Assembly: GCA_030146445.1 (NCBI GenBank)
Contig: JASLBT010000070.1
Span: 1-9,335, forward strand
Reading direction: 5' to 3'
DNA: 9,335 nucleotides
Origin: Segetibacter sp.
Lineage (GTDB): Bacteria; Bacteroidota; Bacteroidia; Chitinophagales; Chitinophagaceae
Numbering within the stretch: position 1 is the first letter of the stretch; each line of letters begins with the position of its first letter. The notes below the pieces were generated by a model. The model was not told where the DNA came from and ran no database searches. It saw only the letters and a program-made list of their open reading frames with translations. Both the position numbers and the translations under genes were made by a program. Below are positions 1-5,692 of the stretch, in pieces.

Positions 1-76
1 ATTTTTCTTTTGTAATATTTTCCCATTCATCGGTGCAGTAACCAAAATAGTTGCACCGAGTTTTTTTTACTTGCAT
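1..76 (-). CDS. Possible start of an unidentified minus-strand ORF (partial)
   Basis: An ATG at 76-74 (minus strand) opens a frame of 25 codons that runs off the left edge without a stop. It begins MQVKKTRCNYFGYCTDEW. The composition is protein-like (Cys, Trp, aromatic residues) and the upstream DNA is AT-rich, but 25 open codons are expected often by chance, and the frame crosses the hairpin at 30-68. It would lie downstream of the ABC ATPase gene on the same strand with a gap of about 100 bases. I recognise no family. It is either the first codons of a real gene or a chance frame. Confidence 0.2.
   Translation of the reverse strand, partial: MQVKKTRCNYFGYCTDEWENITKEK
30..68 (+). terminator. 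Putative Rho-independent terminator
   Basis: A perfect 8-bp inverted repeat, TCGGTGCA (30-37) and TGCACCGA (52-59), surrounds a 14-nt loop. After one G it is followed by eight T (61-68). This is the classic intrinsic terminator shape for a plus-strand gene ending left of the window. The large loop makes it weaker than the terminator at 4821. An overlapping minus-strand reading frame (1-76) competes with this reading. Confidence 0.55.
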
Positions 77-174
77 TATTAATTTTGAAATTTTCTGCCA
101 TTTTCATCAGTTCAATAATTCCAAACAATTGCACTGGCTACATTTAATTTTTAAATCGTTAATTTAATTGTTGA

Positions 175-1140
175 TCACCCTATCATCGATAAATAAACCG
201 TTTCGCCTCTTTTAAGCGGTGTGGTGGTGCGAACGATAAAAGATTCAGAACCGACCATTACCTCTGCTTCATAAGCACTGCCTAAAAACATGACTTCGAT
301 CACTTCTGCTTCTATGCCTTGTTCGCGTTTTTCTACGAGTGCAAAATGCTCAGGACGTACAAACATTTTCCTCCTCTCAATAGTGCCCGCCGTAGCGCTG
401 ATCCCCCTGAACAAAAGCGGATTTACCAGGTTGTAAGTGCCGAAGAGTGCTGCAACGTATTCGCTTTTGGGTTCATAATAAATTTCGCGTGGAGATCCCT
501 GTTGGATGATTGCTCCGTTCCGCATCACCATAATGTGGTCAGCCCATGACAAAAGGTCAAGCGGGTCATGGGAGATTAACATGCAGGTGATCTTAAGCCG
601 CTCACCAATGTCGTGAATGACGGCTTTAAGCAGTCGCTTATGGATCATGTCGAGGTTCGAATAGGGCTCATCCAGCAGTAACAACTTTGGCGAAGTCACC
701 AGTAACCTTGCGATGGCAATACGCTGTTGCTCGCCGCCGGAAAGTGCATCTGTACGACGATCCATCAGGTGAGTGATCCTGCATACGTCGTAAAGTATCG
801 TTGCATCAGTTTCCGGTAGTTTGTTTGCGTATTCGAGTACCTGCGAGACTGTCAAGAAACGTGGAAGTTCAAATTGTTGCGAGAGATACTTTATCCCGGG
901 GTGTCCGGGTATCAATTGCTCATCAGGACCCAATACACGTTCTCCAAAAAAGAAAGCCTCTCCGCTGTCGGGTTGTATCAGCCCGGCAATCACTTTCAAA
1001 AGGCTGCTTTTGCCGGAACCTGTTTCCCCGGCGATGGCAAATTTTTGATGTGCTTGCTGTGTTAACGAAATATTGCTGAGGATATCATTCCCCACGTGTT
1101 TTTTGCTGACACCGGTAACGTTCAAGAAATTTTTACTCAC
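175..1140 (-). CDS. ABC transporter ATP-binding protein with C-terminal TOBE-like segment
   Basis: This is the ATPase subunit of an ABC importer-type system, acting at the cytoplasmic face of the inner membrane. Numbered from an upstream ATG at 1209, the protein shows Walker A GETGSGKSS (61-69), Q-loop LSQQFELP (109-116), signature LSGGEQQR (156-163), Walker B LLLLDEP (176-182), D-loop SNLD (184-187) and H-loop His214. A C-terminal stretch with FVRPEH (283-288) resembles the TOBE ligand-sensing domain of PotA/FbpC/ModC-type ATPases. I prefer the GTG at 1140 (codon 24) as start: the fold begins just after it, and the first 23 codons contain a promoter-like TATTTTTA (minus strand, 1183-1176). 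The ATG at 1209 is the alternative. No permease or binding protein lies beside it, so the substrate is unknown. The stop is TGA at 177-175. Confidence 0.9.
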   Translation of the reverse strand: MSKNFLNVTGVSKKHVGNDILSNISLTQQAHQKFAIAGETGSGKSSLLKVIAGLIQPDSGEAFFFGERVLGPDEQLIPGHPGIKYLSQQFELPRFLTVSQVLEYANKLPETDATILYDVCRITHLMDRRTDALSGGEQQRIAIARLLVTSPKLLLLDEPYSNLDMIHKRLLKAVIHDIGERLKITCMLISHDPLDLLSWADHIMVMRNGAIIQQGSPREIYYEPKSEYVAALFGTYNLVNPLLFRGISATAGTIERRKMFVRPEHFALVEKREQGIEAEVIEVMFLGSAYEAEVMVGSESFIVRTTTPLKRGETVYLSMIG

Positions 1141-1175
1141 AGATAATCGCTTTTGCTTAACTAAGCTGTACGGGC

Positions 1176-1183
1176 TAAAAATA
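1176..1183 (-). promoter_or_regulatory. Candidate Bacteroidota -7 box for the ABC ATPase gene
   Basis: On the minus strand this reads TATTTTTA, one mismatch from the Bacteroidota -7 consensus TAnnTTTG. A TTTG lies about 23 nt upstream as a possible -33 element. Transcription would begin near 1169, leaving a leader of about 29 nt before the GTG at 1140. That would exclude the ATG at 1209 as the start. This is a motif match only, in AT-rich DNA. Confidence 0.3.
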
Positions 1184-1404
1184 GGATTGAATGCATAAAC
1201 ATGCCGCAAATGTTTTTCGTTCGAGGTGCTTACCGGCTGCGCAATGTTTTACCGGGTACAGGATTTAAAGGTTTTCTAGCAGCCGTCCCCGATTGCGATT
1301 CTTTGCCGTCCAATCAATTCTACCATGCTATAGTTGAGCTGGAATTTGCTTACAGGCTTTTTGCCCGGTTTAGGTGCCAGGGAACTCCGTAAATACAATG
1401 AACA

Positions 1405-1424
1405 AAACCGCCCCGTCACGGTTT
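1405..1424 (-). terminator. Weak hairpin at the end of the 102-aa gene
   Basis: Read on the minus strand, AAACCG (1424-1419) and CGGTTT (1410-1405) form a 6-bp stem with an 8-nt loop, followed by TGTTCATT. The hairpin overlaps the TGA stop of the upstream gene. The stem is short and the T-tract interrupted, so this is at best a weak terminator. The rest of 1210-1404 shows nothing I can support: open minus-strand frames there match no family I know. Confidence 0.25.
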
Positions 1425-1724
1425 CATTGCGGAAGCATACCTCTTGCGGTAAACCAGCGACTGCTGGTTGTCCATGATTAGTGACTGCTGGTCCTGGAGC
1501 CAACAACCCATTCGTGCAATAGCCCGTCTAAGCTGATCATCCGTTAATTGTGCTGATGCGTTTTTCTTCCGGTCTAAATGGTTGTACCAGCAGTCGTTGA
1601 AAAGCCAGTCCAGGATAATACGCGAAAAACAATGATTATACTTCACCGGGTGCTGGTACTTTTGCGGAAGTTCAACATTAATCAGATTTTTGTAAGTGGA
1701 TAACAGGTCGTTCATCATCATCAT
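1416..1724 (-). CDS. Small conserved-looking protein of unknown function (102 aa)
   Basis: The gene opens with four consecutive ATG codons (1724-1713), so the exact start is ambiguous by up to three codons. The protein is soluble, with no signal peptide or membrane segment. A core with PVKYNHCFSRIILDWLFND (about 26-44) is followed by an acidic/hydrophilic helix LTDDQLRRAIARMGCWLQD (about 60-78) and a basic tail. The combination of a HPVxYNHCFxRIxLD core, QLxxAIxRM and a SLxYRK end is the pattern of a small protein I associate with Bacteroidota genomes. It is sometimes labelled a GCN5-type acetyltransferase, but the chain is too short for a GNAT fold and no acetyl-CoA loop is visible. It is transcribed divergently from the metallophosphatase gene, with 150 bases between the two starts. 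Function unknown. Confidence 0.7.
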   Translation of the reverse strand: MMMMNDLLSTYKNLINVELPQKYQHPVKYNHCFSRIILDWLFNDCWYNHLDRKKNASAQLTDDQLRRAIARMGCWLQDQQSLIMDNQQSLVYRKRYASAMKP

Positions 1725-1847
1725 TTCGCGAACAAAAACCTTACCCCAGGCGGATGTCGCCTAAGATGGTGCTACCAGGATTTCTGCGGCGGGGTGGGCA
1801 ATGCTGCACCACGGAATACAATTTGATTACCTTGTACAGTTTACGAC

Positions 1848-1852
1848 GGAGG
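1848..1852 (+). promoter_or_regulatory. Shine-Dalgarno-like GGAGG upstream of the metallophosphatase gene
   Basis: GGAGG ends 9 nt before an ATG at 1862, but that ATG opens a 14-codon frame out of phase with the phosphatase and stops at TAA 1904-1906. The in-phase ATG at 1875 lies 22 nt after the motif. Either the motif serves a short leader peptide overlapping the real start, or a single-base error or shift hides a start at 1862, or it is unused, as is common in Bacteroidota. Confidence 0.35.
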
Positions 1853-1874
1853 TTTGCCAATATGATCATTAAAC

Positions 1875-3047
1875 ATGCCGGGTACCGGCGTAATCCAATT
1901 TGTTAAAAACATTAGTATGCAAGCGTCCGATGTGCAGATACGTATGAAACCTGTTTTTAAAAAGGTTTTTCCTGATGAAAACTACAAGTTTCAACCTTTG
2001 CCTGCGCCCCGCGGTGAATGGCCTTACATTCTCAACCTTGACCAGGTAACCCGGCCATTAAGCGACACTAAAATGGTTTTTCATATGGTAGGTGATACGG
2101 GCAGTGTTCGTGAGCCAACCTTTCAGTACCTGGTGTCGGCAGAAATGGTCAGGCAAATCGTAAATGCTCCTGATCCTAAAGACAAACCTCTGTTTTTGTA
2201 TCACCTGGGTGACCTGGTGTATAAATATGGCGAAGAAGGAGAATACTACCGGCAGTTCTTCGAGCCATATAAAAATTATCCCAACCCTGTATTTGCGATC
2301 CCCGGCAACCATGATAGCGACATCAACCCACTGAACCCAAAGCCTTATAAGAGCCTGGATGCCTTCACGAAGGTTTTTTGCGATACGGAAGCGAGGGAGC
2401 TTGATCTTGCGGGTGATACCCACCGCCGGAGTATGACTCAGCCAAACGTATATTGGATCTTGCAAACACCTGTTGCAACGATTATCGGCTTATGTACCAA
2501 TGTGCCGAAATACGGGATCGTTACGCCTGAACAAAGGCAGTGGCTCATCTCTCAGCTAAAAACGGCCCGTGAACAAAGCGGCAAGGCATTAGTGCTCTGC
2601 TTGCATCATGCCCCCTATTCTGCCGATGTCAACCATGGGTCCAGTCGTTACCTCGTTGAGTTGCTGGAAGCTGTGTTTACGGAAGCGGATGTAAAACCCG
2701 ATATTGTTTTTAGCGGGCATGTGCACAATTATCAAAGGTTTAATAAACAGTATGCAGATGGTACCGTAGTGCCGTTTATTGTTTCGGGTGGCGGGGGTTA
2801 TGATGAGCTGCACCCCATTGCCGCTCCCGACGACCCAGGTTATGATGAGAACAGCAGTTTGTTTGCTGATGTATCGCTGGAAAAATATTGTGATCACCGA
2901 CACGGATTTTTGAAGATCGCCATCGAAAAAACCACGAGCGGCATAACGATTGGCGGTGAATATTATTCCCTTCCGCATTCGATGTTAAAAGACGGCAGCC
3001 TGTCCGCAAAACTTACTGATGAGTTTAAGGTTGAATTGAAAAACTAG
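1875..3047 (+). CDS. Metallophosphoesterase of purple-acid-phosphatase type
   Basis: This is a calcineurin-like dinuclear metal phosphoesterase of 390 aa. The metal-ligand motifs appear in canonical order: GDTG (73-76, Asp74), GDLVY (112-116, Asp113 and Tyr116), GNHD (144-147), LHH (243-245) and GHVH (281-284). GDxG rather than DxH in the first motif, together with GDxxY, is the purple acid phosphatase pattern, in which the Tyr binds the ferric ion. It has no signal peptide, no transmembrane segment and no N-terminal fibronectin-like domain, so it is probably cytoplasmic, unlike most known purple acid phosphatases. Its substrate cannot be told from sequence; phosphomonoesters are the default guess. 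The start at ATG 1875 gives 15 residues before a second in-frame ATG at 1917 (Met15), which is also possible. It stands alone: the next plus-strand gene is 370 bases away, and the small protein upstream is divergent. Confidence 0.88.
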   Translation: MPGTGVIQFVKNISMQASDVQIRMKPVFKKVFPDENYKFQPLPAPRGEWPYILNLDQVTRPLSDTKMVFHMVGDTGSVREPTFQYLVSAEMVRQIVNAPDPKDKPLFLYHLGDLVYKYGEEGEYYRQFFEPYKNYPNPVFAIPGNHDSDINPLNPKPYKSLDAFTKVFCDTEARELDLAGDTHRRSMTQPNVYWILQTPVATIIGLCTNVPKYGIVTPEQRQWLISQLKTAREQSGKALVLCLHHAPYSADVNHGSSRYLVELLEAVFTEADVKPDIVFSGHVHNYQRFNKQYADGTVVPFIVSGGGGYDELHPIAAPDDPGYDENSSLFADVSLEKYCDHRHGFLKIAIEKTTSGITIGGEYYSLPHSMLKDGSLSAKLTDEFKVELKN

Positions 3048-3069
3048 GGCAGGATGCAAAATTCAGGAC

Positions 3070-3184
3070 TCAAAATGAACTTCTGCTATCATCATGCCTG
3101 CACTAAACGAAAGTCCTCTGGCGGCAGTTGATGCGTGCGAAAGTCAAATGTCAATATTCAAAATAGAATTTCTGCTATACTCAT
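3070..3184. repeat. Imperfect direct repeat pair (3070-3095 and 3158-3184)
   Basis: Two copies of a sequence of about 26 bp sit 88 bp apart in the spacer: TCAAAATGAACTTCTGCTAT then CATCAT in the first, and TCAAAATAGAATTTCTGCTA then TACTCAT in the second. They differ by a few substitutions and one inserted base. The flanking bases (ATTCAGGAC and TGTCAATAT) are also loosely alike. No gene is visible between them. This may be a local duplication or part of a low-complexity spacer family. Confidence 0.45.
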
Positions 3185-3210
3185 TCAAGTGCACTGAGGC
3201 AAATGTTATT

Positions 3211-3286
3211 ACCGGATAAATCGTCTACCACGCCAGCGTGGCAACCAGTTTAAGGGCGCCTTCCCGGCTTGCCACTTATCACCGGT
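3211..3286. repeat. Nested inverted repeats in the spacer before the HAD gene
   Basis: The outer arms, ACCGGATAA (3211-3219) and TTATCACCGGT (3276-3286), pair with a 2-nt bulge. Inside are two mutually exclusive stems. One is CCACGC (3228-3233) with GCGTGG (3236-3241), loop CA. The other is GTGGCAA (3238-3244) with TTGCCAC (3269-3275), enclosing an AAGGGCGCCTT core. The two share GTGG at 3238-3241. No T-tract follows, so this is not a simple terminator. It lies upstream of the promoter-like box at 3352, so it need not be transcribed with the HAD gene. It could be a dispersed palindromic spacer element or a structured RNA. Confidence 0.5.
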
Positions 3287-3306
3287 CAACATTTCAACCC
3301 GTCAAT
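3278..3306. repeat. Short period-8 repeat (GTTGA family), minus-strand sense
   Basis: TCAAC or TCAAT starts at 3286, 3294 and 3302, exactly 8 bp apart, with a related TCACC near 3279. On the minus strand this reads as GTTGA-type 8-mers, the same unit as the nine-copy array at 7654-7724. It overlaps the right arm of the nested inverted repeat. Together with the repeats at 3070-3184 and the inverted repeat, it accounts for most of the non-coding stretch 3048-3350. Confidence 0.45.
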
Positions 3307-3351
3307 TCACTCGCAACCCAATAGCTCAATACCTTCGAGCGGCGTAAATAC

Positions 3352-3359
3352 TATCTTTG
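3352..3359 (+). promoter_or_regulatory. Bacteroidota -7 promoter box for HAD-CAT operon
   Basis: TATCTTTG is a perfect match to the Bacteroidota primary-sigma -7 consensus TAnnTTTG. No clear -33 TTG lies at the usual spacing. Transcription from here would start near 3366 and give a leader of about 50 nt before ATG 3417. A possible upstream TTG start at 3357 falls inside the box, which argues for 3417 as the real start of the HAD gene. Confidence 0.5.
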
Positions 3360-3416
3360 AAACATTTATGCATTAACATCATACGACCGCAAGACAAAAA
3401 ACCTAAAGACGAGCCG

Positions 3417-4106
3417 ATGAATATAAAAGTCATAGCTTTTGACGCTGACGATACCTTATGGATCAATGAGCCTTACTTTCAGGAGACAGAACACAAGTTT
3501 AGTGAACTCATGGAGGATTACCTTCCACGGCACACAACCCTTCGGGAGCTCCTGCAGGTGGAGGTCCAAAACCTTACGCTATATGGCTACGGCATCAAAG
3601 GGTTTATACTTTCCATGATTGAAACAGCTATGAAAATTTCCGAGAACACCATCAGCCTGGCTGCTGTGGAAAAAATTATCGACTTTGGCAAGGCGCTACT
3701 GGCCAGGCCTATCGAACTGCTTGATGGTGTGGAAGAGGTACTGGTCGAATTGAAACAGCAGTACCGCCTGGTAGTGGCAACAAAAGGCGACCTGCTCGAC
3801 CAGGAAAGAAAGCTTGCGAACTCCGGGATTGAGCACCATTTTCACCACATCGAAATCATGTCCGATAAACAGGAGAAGGATTACCGAAAACTGATTAAAC
3901 ACCTTGACGTTCGCCCGGAAGAGTTTATGATGGTCGGTAATTCGCTAAAGTCCGACGTACTTCCTGTACTCGCAATTGGTGGTTACGGCTATCATATACC
4001 TTATCATACCACCTGGGCTCATGAACACGTGGAGCACGCAATCGAACATGCCAATTTCAGGCAACTCACCAGCATCAAAGAACTTATTCCCGCGCTTTTA
4101 AAATGA
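3417..4106 (+). CDS. HAD-superfamily hydrolase
   Basis: This is a 229-aa haloacid dehalogenase-type phosphatase, cytoplasmic. Motif I is DADDTLW (9-15) with nucleophile Asp9 and general acid Asp11. An alpha-helical cap (about 18-95) follows, then motif II ATKGD (121-125, Thr122). Motif III lysine lies in SDKQEKDY (149-156, Lys151 or Lys154), and motif IV is GNSLKSD (174-180, Asp180). Length and a C1-type helical cap fit small-molecule phosphatases such as the YjjG/Gph type; the substrate is unknown. The frame extends 20 codons upstream to a TTG at 3357, but that codon lies in the promoter box and the HAD core begins MNIKVIAFDADD, so ATG 3417 is preferred. Its TGA (4104-4106) overlaps the ATG (4103-4105) of the CAT-like gene as ATGA, indicating co-transcription and coupled translation. 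Confidence 0.88.
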   Translation: MNIKVIAFDADDTLWINEPYFQETEHKFSELMEDYLPRHTTLRELLQVEVQNLTLYGYGIKGFILSMIETAMKISENTISLAAVEKIIDFGKALLARPIELLDGVEEVLVELKQQYRLVVATKGDLLDQERKLANSGIEHHFHHIEIMSDKQEKDYRKLIKHLDVRPEEFMMVGNSLKSDVLPVLAIGGYGYHIPYHTTWAHEHVEHAIEHANFRQLTSIKELIPALLK

Positions 4107-4727
4107 AGCACTTTCCTGACATTGGTAACTGGAGTCGAAAGGAACACTTCATGTTCTTCAGCCAATTCGAAGAGCCTTATTCGGACTGACAGCATCCATT
4201 TATTGCACCGCAGCATATGAGCAATCAAAAACACCGGGGCACTCCTTCTTTCTCTCTTACCTGCACAAGACCCTCACCGCCGTTAACGCTATTGAACCAT
4301 TCAGTATCGTATACTCGACAATAGGGTAGTCCTTTATGACCAGGTAAATGCTTCAGCGACGATCAATCGGCCCGATCGTACGTTCGGCTTTTCTTACATC
4401 GACTATTATCCCGATTTTGAAACGTTTGTCCAACATGCTCAACAAGAGATTGAACGGGTTCAAAACAGCCAGGGGCTCGTACCAGCCGTTTCAAGTAAAA
4501 ATGTAATTCATTTTTCGTCGATACCATGGGTGAATTTCACTGCCGTTTCTCATCCAAGGGCTTTCAGTTTTAAGGACAGTATACCAAAGAAAACGTTCAG
4601 GAAGATGCTAACGAAGCATGGCACCAAAACAATGCCGGTGTCGCTACATATTCATCATGCTTTAATGGATGGCTTTCACGTGGGCCAGTTTCTGGATCAC
4701 TTGCAGGAGTTGATGCACATGAAGTGA
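4103..4727 (+). pseudogene. Chloramphenicol-acetyltransferase-like gene with two frameshifts
   Basis: The gene starts at the ATG overlapping the HAD stop and keeps CAT-family sequence over its full length, but in three frames. Frame 1 (4103-4180) reads IGNWSRKEHF and SQFEEPY, then hits TGA at 4187-4189. A one-base loss near 4180-4182 (TTT to TT) moves it to frame 2, which gives GLTASIYCTAAYEQ and HSFFLSYLHKTLTAVNAIEP, then TAG at 4327-4329. A second one-base loss near 4302 (CC to C) restores frame 3, with TFGFSYIDYYPDFE, VIHFSSIPWVNFTAVSHPRA, and the active-site motif HHALMDG (4653-4673), ending at TGA 4725-4727. The repaired protein would be about 208 aa, the normal length for the trimeric acetyl-CoA-dependent CAT family. 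With all motifs intact apart from the shifts, this is either a young pseudogene or two homopolymer sequencing errors. Natural chromosomal homologues need not act on chloramphenicol. Confidence 0.88.
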
Positions 4728-4820
4728 TGGATATCCCCGGAGCAGGAGCGCAGAGCGCCGGGTCTGCAGTTATTTTAATCTATGATGTCGGTCTGCTGGT
4801 GTGGTAACGCTGGCATAAAC

Positions 4821-4856
4821 AATAAAGCCGGTGCACTTGTGTGCACCGGCTTTATT
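4821..4856. terminator. Strong bidirectional terminator
   Basis: A perfect 16-bp inverted repeat, AATAAAGCCGGTGCAC (4821-4836) and GTGCACCGGCTTTATT (4841-4856), encloses the loop TTGT. The A-rich left and T-rich right ends make it an intrinsic terminator in both directions. It sits between the end of the HAD-CAT unit (4727, plus strand) and the end of msrB (4892, minus strand), exactly where two converging transcripts would need to stop. Confidence 0.92.
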
Positions 4857-4891
4857 CGTGCCCGTTCGTACGGGTTTGTACTTGTTGATGT

Positions 4892-5257
4892 TTACTGTTG
4901 CTCGGGAATAAACTTCATCGAAATGGAATTTACACAATGACGGGTGTTCTTTGAGGTTAAGCGTTCCCCTTCGAAAACATGTCCGAGGTGTCCGTCGCAG
5001 GTTGCACAAACAATTTCAACCCTTCTTCCATCAGCATCCGTCAACCGTTTAACCGCACCAGGTATTTCATCATCAAAACTGGGCCACCCACAATGCGAGT
5101 CGAACTTGTCTGCCGAGCGGTACAAAGGGGTGTTGCATCTTCTGCATACGTAAGTACCCGGCAGTTTTGTATTGTTGTACTCACCGGAAAATGGTCGTTC
5201 CGTTCCTTTATGTACAATTACCCTTTCCTCTTCCGGCGTCAGTTCATTATAATTCAT
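4892..5257 (-). CDS. msrB: Peptide-methionine (R)-S-oxide reductase MsrB
   Basis: This enzyme reduces the R epimer of methionine sulfoxide in oxidised proteins, with thioredoxin as usual electron donor. At 121 aa it is a stand-alone SelR domain. The structural zinc is held by two CxxC pairs, Cys38/Cys41 (CRRC) and Cys84/Cys87 (CATC). The family landmarks GWPSF (57-61), GHLGHVF (89-95) and RHCVNSISM (106-114) are present, with catalytic Cys108. Cys56 in SHCGWPSF is the likely resolving cysteine. There is no fused MsrA domain and no signal peptide, so the enzyme is cytoplasmic. ATG 5257 fits the family's N-terminus. The gene is a single unit, converging on the HAD-CAT operon across the terminator at 4821. 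A TACCTTTA box on the minus strand (5277-5270) is a near match to the -7 consensus but would leave a very short leader. Confidence 0.95.
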   Translation of the reverse strand: MNYNELTPEEERVIVHKGTERPFSGEYNNTKLPGTYVCRRCNTPLYRSADKFDSHCGWPSFDDEIPGAVKRLTDADGRRVEIVCATCDGHLGHVFEGERLTSKNTRHCVNSISMKFIPEQQ

Positions 5258-5692
5258 ACGATCTTTTTATAAAGGTAACAACCACTGGCTGTTTTGGTTC
5301 AGCGGGCGCTGCTTATTTTGGCCTGCACGATTACGCAGCTGGGAGGAAATAGATGCGCCATGTTGAATAGCTTCTATTAAGTTTCCGTAGCCGCAGGGAT
5401 GCCTGCTGCCGTGTCGTCAATGAACGCGATAGTTTGATCAGGTTTTCACGACTTGCTGTTGCGACGTGAAACACCAGATCCAATAAGTTTTGGCTGGTAC
5501 AACTGTTGATTACGGAAAAAGGAACTAAACGCAGGAAGCCCATAGTATTGAATTGAAAAAAGACGAAAAAGTTTGAAGTACAACGGCAGTGGCGTTTGCA
5601 GCAAATGAACCCCGTTCTATTTCGATACGCGTATTTTCGTACTTTGGTATCCTTGCTTTTAAGTTCGAACCATAACCAAAAATGATTGTACC
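5258..5692. other. Spacer between msrB and the ROK kinase gene
   Basis: This 435-base stretch separates two divergent genes. I see no gene in it: the longer open frames on either strand run into the ROK gene out of phase and show no family motif. The last 100 bases contain TATCCTTG (5648-5655), one mismatch from TAnnTTTG and 38 bases before the ROK start, as a weak promoter candidate. The spacer is unusually long for Bacteroidota and may hold promoters or an unrecognised remnant. Confidence 0.5.

Noticed and set aside
1276..1506. Minus-strand 76-aa frame ending before the ABC ATPase gene
   Set aside because: It overlaps the 102-aa gene out of frame, and I know no similar family; chance is the simpler explanation.
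2058..2978. Long antisense frames (2058-2465 and 2589-2978, minus strand) under the metallophosphatase gene
   Set aside because: They mirror a gene with complete catalytic motifs, have no family motif of their own, and are explained by codon bias of the real gene.
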